The translations under genes were made by a program, and so were the position numbers. From Congeria kusceri (Eukaryota; Mollusca; Bivalvia; Myida; Dreissenidae): DNA of 64,000 nt. Positions 11,169 to 22,760 of the stretch are shown one piece after another. Numbering within the stretch: the first letter of the stretch is position 1; each line of letters starts with the position of its first letter. The notes beneath the pieces were generated by a model. It was not told the origin of the DNA. It worked only from the letters and a program-made list of their open reading frames with translations, and made no database searches. The stretch covers positions 10,582,761 to 10,646,760 of the forward strand of contig CM051034.1 in the NCBI GenBank assembly GCA_027627225.1. Direction: 5' to 3'.

Positions 11169-11567
11169 ACCAATTTCAAATTGAAAATACTGATTTTGAA
11201 ACATACATTTTAAATTTGACTAATTTCAGTTAAAATTGTTCTTAGGATCTGTATTGAAATGGATACCAAACAGTGGAAGAAACAATTCGTACATTAACAA
11301 ACTTAAAGTTCTTTGTTTCCAATTTCTAACAAACTGTGCATGTTAATAGATTTTGGCCAATTAATCCATAAGCATTTGAACCAAATTGATCATAAACGTA
11401 AATATTGAACAACTGTTCTATTTTTTTGGAAAAAAATGGCATAAATGCCCTTCACAAAATGTCTATTCCCGAAGTCAATAAGCATAAACTTAATTTTTTA
11501 TCAGCATGAATATCTAGCAGCTAGTTTCACAATTCTATATGCCCGGAGTAACTAGGTAATGTTGATT
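11169..11567. other. Unassigned sequence in the giant element
   Basis: AT-rich sequence with no ORF, splice pair or repeat recognised. Confidence 0.35.
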
Positions 11568-12071
11568 TTAAAGAGACTTGTTCACAGATGTTTGCATATA
11601 TTGAAGTAGGCCATTAAATGTCTTAACTTCACAGATTTAAGCATCGAAACTAAATAGCTCAAGTATAATAACAAGAAAAGGATTTTTTTTAAAGAAAAGA
11701 AAAAAAAGGTCCCACCGGCGTTTGAACACGAGACCTCCGGATTAAAAGCTGTCGACCTAACCACTTGGCCAGTCCAATTTCTATATTTATCCCTGCATTA
11801 TTTACTTAATGTAAGTGACCCACGTGTTGTCAACAATTTTAACGAAAACAACACAAACACTCCAAATTATTCATCGTTTAGCATTACAAACGCTTTATAA
11901 TGTTATCAATTTCAACTGATGATTACTCATAAACAAAACGCTATTTGCAGTATATTTTTATGTCCAAAGTGTTATTTCGCTCCCTTATATACACTGTTCT
12001 TTTATTTTTGGAATCTGTAACAAAAAGTTGAAAAAATGTCAATTTGCCAATCTGAGAACAGGTCCCTTTAA
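11568..12071. mobile_element. TIR element carrying an antisense tRNA-like module
   Basis: The left end TTAAAGAGACTTGTTCACAG and right end CTGAGAACAGGTCCCTTTAA are inverted repeats. Central TA in both termini suggests a TA target. The interior holds a tRNA-like block on the minus strand at 11708-11775. The right half is also present at 1-112. The element at 61596-62161 has the same design. Confidence 0.65.
11708..11775 (-). tRNA. tRNA-like pseudogene or pol III module
   Basis: Reading the minus strand, GGCCAAGTGGTTAGG resembles an A box and GTGTTCAAAC a B box, spaced as in a tRNA. A run of eight T follows immediately, as a pol III terminator would. The acceptor and T stems do not pair properly, so it is not a functional tRNA by eye. 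It sits inside a TIR element. Confidence 0.4.
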
Positions 12072-12769
12072 CAACTTAGTTTAAAACTACATAGAACAAT
12101 ATATCTATCTTGCTGTTTTTCCATAAATTAACATTTTTGTAAATTGAATCGAAATTGAATCAAAACAATCAAATCAAAAACAAATCAAAAAAACAACAAC
12201 AACATTATTCTCATTGATATACATGGTATAGTCGATATATATACATAAGTTGAAGTGCACACATTTCATTAATAGAAAAGTAAAAATGTAATACATAGAC
12301 AACTGTATATATTTGGTCAAAAACAATATGGAAGGTAATAAATACATTTAACAACAAACTACAAGTTGGTCCATTATTAATATAACGGTGAAATTGGTTT
12401 CATATGAAACAAAAGTAACAAAAAGAGTCAAACGAAATTAAGTAACTTCTATTTAATAGAACTCGTATAAGAAATAGATTGGATTACAACTAGTTAAAAC
12501 TAGAAAGTGTATTTCGCACATATAATGCAGTAAATTACTACAATTCATTCTAAAATATTCTCTCGTATTACATGTGCACATCTATAATGATTGTCTTGCG
12601 TAGTATGTCTTCTTCATAAGCTCTAATAATTTCATCATATTAAGAACATGCTCTGACAATGGTAGTTCATCATTGTGAAAGTAATTTCTTTATTGAACCC
12701 TGTTGTAAGTTTATCATTATTACTGCTGCACAAGTTATTGACGGTTGGAAAAATTGGTTATTGATATTA
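12072..12769. other. AT-rich stretch, nothing recognised
   Basis: Poly-A-rich and low-complexity words (AACAACAACA, ATATATACAT) only. No gene or element boundary seen. Confidence 0.35.
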
Positions 12770-13256
12770 AGAAGGACCTATACAAGAGGGCTGGGCCTAA
12801 TGGACCTCGGTCGCTCACCTGAGTTTAATAAATAATACTGGATAAACCTTGTAAAAATTTGAATGCATGTTTAAAGTAAAATGTTGGACCACTGCCAACC
12901 ATGTTTTAAGCAATACAAATTATTTGAAAGACATTTTGTAGACAGTCACCCAACAAACTGTTCAGTGAAATAATTTTGAAATACAAGAAGTTTTTCAAGT
13001 TTTCAATATAGCCATTTAAAGAAAACTTTTACAGCCCTGGCCACCATGTCAAAATAATTTGAAGGAATTTTGTAGAGGGTCATGCATGGAACATTAATTA
13101 CCTTGAAATCCAGTCAGCACTTACAAAAAATATCAAGTTAATAGCTTACATGCTTTTGAAGATATGAAGAAAAAACATGAAAATGTGGACAGAAGGACGG
13201 ACAGACAGGGTAAATTACTATAGGGTGCCCGCAAATACTTGTGGGGCCCTAATTAA
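12770..13256. repeat. Degenerate dispersed bivalve-type element
   Basis: It begins near AAGAGGGCTGGGCCTAATGG...GGTCGCTCACCTGAG and ends with GACGGACAGACAGGG and GGTGCCCGCAAATACTTGTG followed by GGGCCC, a terminal hairpin layout. The core has CATTTTGTAGA-type words repeated twice. The boundaries are approximate. Confidence 0.45.
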
Positions 13257-14006
13257 AATGTGTTAAATGCTGTAGTGAAGGCAAATCATGTCTTGAAAAA
13301 TGGATGATGACAGATGTCCATCTAATGTGCAGAAGTAATTCAAGTTTGCACAGTACTTTTGAAGTAGACTTACTGCATACTCTGACACTGGTGTTACTGT
13401 AGCATAGTTGTTGTGCTGAAATAATCATCAAGAAGGAAAATACATAACTAACTTGTATTAGGAATAATATTTAAGTTGAATCGTGATCTTTGTTGCCTCA
13501 CCACTGTAATGAACATCTTTAATGTTTGCTTTTTACTAGGTAAGTATTTGAAAGAAATTTTTTAAATGTAAACAGGGACTATGCTAAATATACAGTTTAA
13601 CAACCAATACAGTCCTTAGCATGGACCAGGCATAATTTTCTCATGCAGTAATAACAAAAATATGCATACTCCAAAAAGACAACCTTAAATCTAAAACAAT
13701 TTCTTCACATGAATAATTTATCATAATCCGTTAGCCTGATGTACATTCTGTCAACAATCAAGACATCTTTGTTGGAAAATATTTGTCAACATTATGTCAC
13801 TATAGTGTCTGAATGTTTGTTGTCATCAAGACAAGCAAATTTATGTTCATTAAAATGATTTAACACTGCTTAATGGACCTTTACATAATTAAGAAAATAA
13901 CAACTGAATCATATGATTTATGTCAGTAACATCTTGTTTACTTTCTATTTGAGAAGTTTCATGCAATGCTTTCAGACATGAAATTATTTTAGCAATAAAC
14001 TAATTG
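13257..14006. other. Unassigned sequence in the giant element
   Basis: No exon with agreeing splice signals and no repeat boundary seen. Confidence 0.3.
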
Positions 14007-14297
14007 TACACATGGTGGCCACTGAAATTCTGAAGAAAAAAATCCCTGTCTTCCTGATCTTCTTTGACAAGAATGTGATTTTTCCTGATATTTTTTGTCA
14101 AATTGCCATTTTAATTTGTGCATATCGGTGACAGTGTTGAATTATGTCTTAGATTTTATATTTCACTTTTGATCTGTCTGTGGAATTTTTTCCATGACTA
14201 TGGTCAAATTTCCTGAATTTTCTGATTTTTCAAAATTTTTAAATTCCTTGTTTTTTAAACACTTTCCCTTGTTTCCAGTGGCCACCTTGGAATAATA
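14007..14297. mobile_element. MITE with GGTGGCCACTG ends
   Basis: GGTGGCCACTGAAA at the left is mirrored by TTTCCAGTGGCCACC at the right, ~290 bp apart. The interior is T-rich with several TTTCCTGA-type words. No clear target duplication. Confidence 0.5.
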
Positions 14298-14456
14298 GAA
14301 CAAATCTATGAATGAAGCTAGTCAGGAAAAAGGTCTCTTGAATCAAGCCAAGAACATCATATATAATGATTTTATTGCATATAATAAAATCATTTCATAG
14401 TTTTATAAATGAACTAACCAGTACACTTGAATAATGTTAACAGATGTCTGCAAATA
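14298..14456. other. Short spacer with an AT palindrome
   Basis: ATATAATGATTTTATTGCAT followed by ATAATAAAATCATT forms an imperfect inverted repeat near 14358-14395. Nothing else seen. Confidence 0.3.
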
Positions 14457-15065
14457 ACAAGAGTTGTCTCAGGACAACATGCTCAACTTTTCATTCCGCT
14501 TTGATAATATATATATATATATATATTCTGTCAGTCACCTTAATGACCCCGAAGACCTGTGTGAAGTATCAATTGAATATATGTAGTAGTTACAGAGATA
14601 CATATTTGCACACAAACCTAAACATGAATATTTATAAGTACAAAAAGAGGCATAATTCTGCTAAAATGTTGGCCACAGTTATGGGCCTTGGCCAGTAACC
14701 TTATATTATTACCCTGAAGACATGTGTGAAGTTTCAGCTGAATATCTGTAGTAGTTACAACGAAATTTACTTGCACGCACAACCTTAACCTGAATTTTCT
14801 CTTGCACGCGAACCTTAACCGGACTTTTCTATGTACAAAAGGGGTATTATTCTGCTAAAATGCTGGTCACAGTTATGGGCCTTGGCCAGTGACCGTATAT
14901 AATGGCATTGAACACATGTGTGAAGTTTTAATTGAATATATGTAGTAGATATGGAGATATGGAGTTGGTACACAAAGGGGCATAATTTTGCTAAATTGCA
15001 GGTAAGAGTTATTGACCTTGGTCTATGACCTAACAAAATCACCCCAAAGACATGTGTGAAGTTTC
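14457..15065 (+). repeat. ~165 bp tandem repeats, plus-orientation copy
   Basis: It begins CAAGAGTTGTCTCAGGACAA...CTCAACTTTTCATTCCGC, the terminal hairpin of the family, then an (AT)n run. About three units follow with GACATGTGTGAAG, TATCTGTAGTAGTTAC and GGCATAATTCTGCTAAAATG. Same family as 7190-7850 and 16310-16600. Confidence 0.6.
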
Positions 15066-15068
15066 AAT

Positions 15069-16305
15069 ATATACGCAAACTAATTCCTAAATATGACCAG
15101 TGTCCAACCACACAAAAAAGCTTCGTGAGAACAAAGTTTCGTACCCTGTTTTACATGAAAAAATCTCAAAAAAGGTGCATGCTACACAGTCAAGATGCTG
15201 AATGTAACAGATTGTTTTCTCTGCAAATTATTTCAGAATACTGTTTCTTGGTGTTTGCACATCATATAATTATGAGAACTTAACTAATTGCTCAGTAAAC
15301 AAGATAATAATAACAAGAGCTGTTTGTAAAACAGGCATGCCCCTTTGGGTCCAAAACAGCCTCTGTAGAAAATTGCAAGGATGAAAGTAAAATGAAACAA
15401 TTTTTTTTTGTCAACTTTTGGTCAGTTTGACCAAATGACCCAATAATCAATAGAGATCTACTTGTAGTCATAACCCACCTATCTACTAAATTTTACAAAC
15501 CCATGCCAAAGGGTTCCATGGACAATGTTACAATGTTTTACAAATATTGGTAAATTTGACATTTGACATTAGGACTCCATTATTAACAGGGATCCTTTAC
15601 TAGACATAACCAACCTAACAACCAAGTTTGGCGAGCCTAGGCCCAAGGGCTGCAAAGTTATTGCCTGGACAAGCTTATTCAACTAAGAATTATTGGGCAT
15701 GTTCTTTATTCATATTTTATAGTCTAAGTATGTTTGACATTGACCTTTCACCCAAGGATCCAAAGCTTTAAGAACCTAGACCAAAGGGTTGTGAAGTTAT
15801 TGACTGGACAAGCTTTAACAATTATTGGGCATTCTTTGTTAATATTTTGGTCAGTTTGACCCACAGACTCCGAAATAAATAGGGATCCTCGACTAATCAT
15901 AACCAACCTAGCAACCAATTTTCAAGAACCCTGGCCTCAGTGTTTTGTAAGTATTGCTCAGACAAGGTTTTGTCTACTGACATACAGACGGACACACGGA
16001 CCGACATTTGCAAAATAATATACCCCTGCTTTTCGAAGGGGAGCATAATTAATAATAACAACATCTTAATAGATATGTTTATGTTTATTGACAAAAGACA
16101 ACTGTCATAAGAATATTCATTTACTTAAAAGTGTGTGCAGAGTATTAACAAGTAATACTTGTCCCAGGGCCCATATCCCTACAGCTCCCTAGTTTAAAGT
16201 TGATTTATATTCTGAAAACCTGCATTAAAATCCATAAGTTTATGTCTGTTTCATTAAACTTTGCTCTTAAATAACTTTTTGTAAGGAAGTACGAAATTAT
16301 ACTTT
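15069..16305. repeat. Direct duplication, copy 2
   Basis: Counterpart of 9539-11168 in the same orientation, from TATACGCAAACTAATTCC to GGAAGTACGAAATTATA. It lacks the 418 bp insertion of copy 1, so it preserves the empty site. No coding capacity. Confidence 0.75.
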
Positions 16306-16309
16306 CTAA

Positions 16310-17299
16310 AGTTTCAATTGAATATCGGTAGTAGTTATAGAGATATAGAGTTGTTGATCGCAAACTCTAATCTAAAATTTCTAAGTACAAAAAGGGGCAT
16401 AATTCTGCTAAAATGCAGGTCAGAGTTATGGGCCTTGGTCAGTGACCTTACATAATGACCCCGAAGACATGTCTGAAGTTTCAATTTAATACCTGTAGTA
16501 GTTACAGATATGCACTTGTTGCACGCAAACTTTAATCAGAGCATTACGGCGACGCCGATGAATGGGTGAGTAGTATAGCTCGAACTATTCGGTGAATAGT
16601 CGAGCTAAAAAGATTTCACTTTCGCAACAACCAAGTATAAAATGATTACAATCATTGCTTAACCTAGTAAACATACCATCGTTTTTTGTAAATATTGCTG
16701 TCAGCGTCTTTTATCTTTGCGAAACATCATCTGAAAAGAATGAAAAATCAGGTTTTCTAGTTTTATTTTAGTGCCCAAAGTATCCAATCCATGTGAAATA
16801 GCACATTTTGGAATCATTAGTTACCATACTAGATAATGGAAATAGACATTCCATTTACCATTTCTATTTGATTTTGTTTATAGCTGCAATCAAAATCATC
16901 ATCATCTCTGACAATTGGCACACTTATTTTCATATGTGAAGAATATGAGTTCATTGCATATAAAATACCAGACTGTAGAAGAATCATTTCCACACATCAT
17001 CACATGTGAAGAATGAGATCCTATTTTTGTGAACAATATGATTTGTACAAATATGGTCCTACATACACTGATCCATACATTTATAATGACATCATATTAT
17101 TCTGTGTAGATCTATGTATAAAAAATTGGATTAGTGGGTAGTTAATTTAGGCAGGTGCGAACCGTTATTGGACGAAACGTGACTCGTATTTAATTTCCCT
17201 CCGCCCTTATATACACGGTATATAAGTGTGCATGTTTGCAAATAAAACTCCATTTGCCTAAATGAATTCCAACCAAATTCACATTAATGACACTATAAT
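16310..17299 (-). repeat. Right arm of the giant element, inner part
   Basis: Reverse complement of about 6458-7480. It includes the tandem-repeat block, the TCGAGCTATACTACTCACCC-type junction, and the mirror copy of exon 2 (16731-16678) with its acceptor and donor kept. The homology stops at 17299, where a later insertion begins, and resumes at 19890. Confidence 0.75.
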
Positions 17300-19881
17300 T
17301 AGCGATAACAGACGATTTTTTTTATTTTAGCAAAACCTACAAAATTAGATACCATTTTAAAGGTTATTCTTTCAGAAAAACAAAACTGCAATTGAAATTA
17401 CTGTATCTTGAAAAATAACAAAGTTATATGTATCAGAAGAAGGTAACCCCCCACATTTCCTTCTGTCAAATATGTAAATTATGTCAATAATACACCTGGC
17501 AATAATTTCTGGCAGTTAAACAGGTTCAAAGTAATCTTTTCATGTCACTTTATGCTTTGTTAAGTAAATACTTCACATATTTTCACTGTCCTACATACAT
17601 GGTGACTTATAAAAGACAACAAATCATTTAAAATGGAATGAGTATGAAAGCCAAATGCTGGACTGAATCTGGGTAAGACAATGTCTCTAGTACTGCGTAA
17701 AAAAACATTTGGCATTTACAAACTGCAAGTAAAAGATGTTATATATATTTATAAAGCTCAGTTATATGTATTATATATATCTTTAACATGCTTAGTACAT
17801 ATAACATGCTAATTTATTTCAGTATTCGGAACAGTGTTTTCATTAACTTTAAAGGCATATATCCGACATCATCTCCAGTTTTAAGACCACTCTTTCTGGA
17901 GACCAAAACACAAAGTAAAATATTTTACCTTTTAAATCTGCCAAAAAGATCATGTACTCTTCAAAGTAATAAAAAAATGGCCACAGAAATATAAATACAT
18001 GTATTAAACAACATGCAGTCTTGATGAAAGGTGGTCTTTCAATGCAGCTTTTGCTTTAGGAACTTTTTGGAATACTAATTGTTCACTTGTTCAAAAGAAT
18101 TCAAACCATACCTTGAATACAACAATTAACATAATTTAAATGCTGAAATTTTTTTAAGTATTGATCAGAAAATACTTTAAAAGAACATGGTCTTGATATT
18201 ATACGAAACACTTTTCCGACAAATATGAACAGTAACATCAAACATTAACTAACTGAATACTGAATAGGCCATCTTAGGCAAAAGAAAAAAAAATTAAAAA
18301 CTGCAATGCAAAGCACCACAACACAACTTTAAAGACTTCTTGGCTGACCATCTTGGAAACAACCTAACATGAGAAAGACTGTTAATTTCTGTCTTCAAAA
18401 GCCACTGTCTCCACTGTCTTGTTTGTACTGTATGAACAGAAGACTAAAAACCAAAGCACAATATCTTCAAAAACTGCAGCAATCCTGAAATTAATATATG
18501 CAAAAGCAAATCATGCAATACTTACCAGCATTTTATGAAGTGCTACTAGTATTGCAGTTAAGTTAAAAGATCAAGCATGCAGAATAAAAGCTGTTACAAA
18601 ATTGTTTTCAATGTAAGAATTGTTTTTCAATGTAAGGATGTTTTAAGATTTAAAGAAAAAGAACAACAACAAAGCTTTAAATATTAAGAAAATATTAAAC
18701 CTTGTAAGTATACAACATGAAGTCATTCAATTAAACCTGCAGTGACACTTAAAGGCAATGACAAGGGAGGGAGGGCTCACCCCTCTCCCACCCAGCTACC
18801 TTTTTTTTTTTTTTATTTGCAGCTCATTCAAGATATGGTATAGATTAAATTGATCAATTATAAATGAAAATAAACACGACAGGCTTTACATTTCAGTTGT
18901 GTACACGGTGGTGATTGAGGATCAATGCTTTACTATAAATCGAGACAGATTATTTGTCTTGTCAAATTGTTGTCCACTTTCACTTTCAGTTTCACTATCT
19001 TCCAGCAACCTAAACATCGTAAATCTTATGTGACATAATTATATTAACAGCCATCTTGCATGCACTAATTGCAATAATAATTATTTTGATGTGGTGAATA
19101 GTTTGCAGTACCTGTAATATACAATCAAACAACAAAGATTGACAAAGACGTCAAAGTTGCGAGACTGCAATACCTCGCGAAAACTGATAACATTCAGGGG
19201 AGATCACTCTTTGCAGTATGACGAACGTTAAGCGGAGTGACACGAAATCAGATTCGGTTGATAACGGGTCGCTATCGGAAACTGACGGAAGAACACGAAG
19301 TACCTGATCGACAGTAAATTGAATTAAATGAATTGCGCAAAAATGCGCTAAGATGTAATTGTAAGAAACTGATGTTAAATGGTGGATGGATGCTTATATT
19401 TTGCTGGTATACTTGTGCTTTCCAGTGACCATATTGTTTTCATCAGACAAATGGCCAGTGAAAATTGCCTTAATTTGGCGCCTTGCTGCTCTTCCATGCA
19501 TTAATATACATAATTTTCAGACCAATAGAAAGCGTGTTCTTTCACCTTTCCAATGATGTATAATACATGATTGTAGCTAAAAATAGGCAGGAGTAATTTA
19601 GATTTAAATCACATGATCCGTTCGTGTAAACAAAGATGGCAGACGCAAATTCTGTTCAGTACACAACAAGATCGGCAATTTAATAGTGAAAATGATCAAC
19701 AAAACGCTCATGATTTTCAATTTTATTACTAATATATAAACATTTCAACTTTAATGTCTTTAATTCCATCAAAACAATGACTTTTATGTCCGTAGTTAAT
19801 TTTCAGCGATGTGATAAAAATGTATGGTTTACTATGGTGACAGATATGGACTGGCTGAATGAACAAAGCTTTGTTATCGCT
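17300..19881. mobile_element. 2.6 kb hAT-like insertion in the right arm
   Basis: TAGCGATAACA at the left and TGTTATCGCT(A) at the right are inverted repeats. They are flanked by a perfect 8 bp duplication ACTATAAT (17292-17299 and 19882-19889). The left arm carries the site once (6450-6457, complement), so it is the empty allele. An 8 bp duplication with short TIRs is the hAT pattern, though the terminal bases are not the usual CAG. No transposase frame was found. Two short exon-like stretches exist: a 28-codon plus-strand frame from 19219 (MTNVKRSDTKSDSVDNG) and a minus-strand frame near 19010-18925 with acidic SETESES. Confidence 0.7.
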
Positions 19882-19889
19882 ACTATAAT

Positions 19890-20517
19890 AAGTAATATAT
19901 TTAAATCACTTACCCTTTATTAATTCCACTCTGTGTACACAACCGACGTCTACCATGTTTAAATATAGCTTCTAGAAGTATTTGTGTCAACGTTTCTGAT
20001 TGGTTGTTTCTAGGTATCGGAACCAATCAAATCATTTTCGCGGGTTACCCATGGCAACCCGCTTTTTGTGCAGTGTTCAATGCTCAATTTTTCAGTCGCA
20101 AGATTTGCAAAGTTCCGCGCTTTTTTAGGTTCCGCTTTTTGTGCAGTATTTAACGTTCAATTCTTCCGTCGGAAGATTTGCGAAGTTCCGCGCTTTTTAG
20201 ATTCCGCTTTCTAGCCGTCGGAACAAATGTCCGAGAATTGCTATATAATTTGTATCTTTCTGTCCGTCGGAAAATGTAAAAGTTCCACGCTTTATAGATT
20301 TTGAATTATACCCGTCGGAACAAATGTCCCAAACATTACTATGTAATTAGTATCTTTCTGCCCGTCGGAAAATGTTGATTCCCGAAATTCCGACGGCTAC
20401 TATATGCCTATATTAGAGTTGTTTTTTCGCGGAATATGAAAGTTCCGCAAAATGAAAATCTCCGATAGTTACTACATATTTTAATGTAATTTAGCGGGAG
20501 TCCCAATCGGCTTTCCA
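19890..20517 (-). repeat. Right arm of the giant element, outer part
   Basis: Reverse complement of 5854-6457. It retains the TATA box, the ATG, the exon-1 donor (CACTTACCC on the plus strand), the TTCCGACGG array and the terminal TGGAAAGCC. Exon 1 and its donor are identical in sequence to those of the left arm. Confidence 0.8.
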
Positions 20518-20518
20518 T

Positions 20519-21210
<692 letters not shown>

Positions 21211-21234
21211 CATAACTTATTACATCGTCGAAAT

Positions 21235-21624
21235 CCACGGTATACATATGTGTGTGTGTGTGCGTACGTGCGTGTGTGTGTGTGTATTTCGAAGTTTATG
21301 AGGTCCTTCCGCGCCTGAGGCTGCATTATGTGAGGACCCGGAGTGTGTCCCAGCACTCCTACCTAATTAACTTACTGGAGACTCACGAAAGTTAGGACGA
21401 ATTTTAAATCATAGCTGCAATTTCCAGCTATTTATTTTTTTACCGAAAGATAATTTTGTTGTGGTTTTCTGCTGTGGGGAGAAACCGGTGTACCCGGAGG
21501 AAACTCCACCTCTCCGGTATGGTGACCATCAACCAAACTCACATGCACCGGGAGTGGAAAGCGAACCCGGGACGCCTAGGCTCACCTACCAACCACTGCG
21601 CTAGCCGGACATCCCCACGGTATA
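21235..21624 (-). mobile_element. tRNA-derived SINE with 10 bp target duplication
   Basis: On the minus strand the element starts TGTCCGGCTAGCGCAGTGG (A box) and GTCCCGGGTTCGCTTTCC (B box), runs through ACCGGAGAGGTGGAGTTTCC, and ends in CA/TG repeats at ~21247. CCACGGTATA flanks it at 21235-21244 and 21615-21624. A second copy is at 63381-63790. The CA-repeat tail in both copies marks the 3' end. Confidence 0.85.
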
Positions 21625-22760
21625 TATTTCGTTACCACTACATTATATACCGTGGGAGAATTGGCTGTAAAAAGTTCGTTTTCATGAATATCGATTAGCC
21701 ACCTGCTGGCCAGTTATTCAACTTCTATCTTATCGGTTCACTGCACATTTTCTACTGACTTCATGGACCATGTGCAGGATAACGGTAAATATAACAAAAG
21801 CGAACTTTTGTAACTGTTTTAATAATGCGTTGTTTCATTGGTTAAATTTTCCGTGCACACTTGGACACGGAACCAATGAAATGTCTCATTAATTATTAAT
21901 GAGTACGAAGTTTTGCTAGCCTGATCTCCCACGGTCTGATCAAGAAACATAGCGTATTTGAATGAACGTGGGTTCCGACGATGAACTTGTTAGAGCTTCG
22001 CGAATATTGAGCTACTTTTTATATGTGGGCAATTTTCGCTGCAGCGCATAACCCATGTAACCGGGGATAGACTATTTCTGTGGTGGAAAATAATCCCTCT
22101 TTGTCTACATTGTTCCGGCAGGATTTGATCGCAACTTTCACGTACCTAAATTAGATGTTCTTGTACACGGATTGCAGTAAAAGTTACATACCTGGGCAGA
22201 TAAACAAATTCCTAATTAATGTTCCATAAATATGTGTACAATGACACTTTCATTTTGGATGCACGAACTATTTAAACCTACACACATTTGCATTTTTTAA
22301 TAAATATCGATAACCGCCGCTTTGTATCAGTGTGTTCGATAAATCTGCTAACAAAGGTCATTCCGTCACTTCTATTGGTCAGTTGATTCTATTAATAAAG
22401 TTAAAGGCGTAAATACGGCAATATAATGGCGCTCTGTACATAAATGTAGTAGATAAATACGCAGGTTTAAATCGGAATTTATGCATGTCCTAGGTAAATT
22501 TCGGCATAATATTATTTAAGCAGTTTAGGTGCAGTCTATGTAAACTACATCGATGGATAACTTTATTGTTACAAATAATAGGAATTGATGACAATTTAAA
22601 CTTATAGGTTTTCCACCACATAAAAGGTCCATCGGCGACGTTCCAACGAGTTAAGCCCTATATAAAAAGTAACACTATGGCTGAAACAAGTTAATGAATT
22701 GTTTCTCAGGCAGCGTTTTTTTTTATGGCCCTCCACGATTTTGACTTAATGCCAACACAA
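21625..22760. other. Intergenic, nothing recognised
   Basis: TATACCGTGG at ~21650 mirrors the CCACGGTATA of the SINE target, so the pre-insertion site was itself part of a small inverted repeat. The rest shows no exon, RNA gene or repeat family I can name. Confidence 0.4.

Larger units (their letters stand above)
5854..20517. mobile_element. Giant (~14.7 kb) inverted-arm transposable element
   Basis: The left end TGGAAAGCCGGTTGGGA and right end TCCCAATCGGCTTTCCA are mirror images, each flanked by TA. The mirror homology continues inward for at least 1.6 kb: 5854 to ~7480 against ~16320-17299 plus 19890-20517, the gap being a later insertion. Both arms share a promoter/exon/donor cassette, a second exon, and a tandem-repeat block. 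No transposase was recognised in any frame. The central 8-16 kb holds duplicated blocks, exon-like segments and nested elements. The TA flanks fit a TA-target superfamily, and the long repeat-filled arms recall foldback elements. A Polinton is unlikely because none of its genes are visible. It could instead be a segmental inverted duplication that captured an element. Confidence 0.65.

Noticed and set aside
11708..11775. A functional tRNA gene
   Set aside because: A and B boxes and a T-run exist, but acceptor and T stems do not pair and the block lies inside a TIR element.
16978..17060. Repeated CACATCATCACATGTGAAGA words as a separate regulatory repeat
   Set aside because: They are simply the mirror of 6700-6790 in the other arm of the giant element.
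5854..20517. Polinton/Maverick identity for the giant element
   Set aside because: Size and long TIRs would fit, but no polymerase, integrase, protease, ATPase or capsid-like frame is visible, and the flanks suggest a TA target rather than 6 bp.
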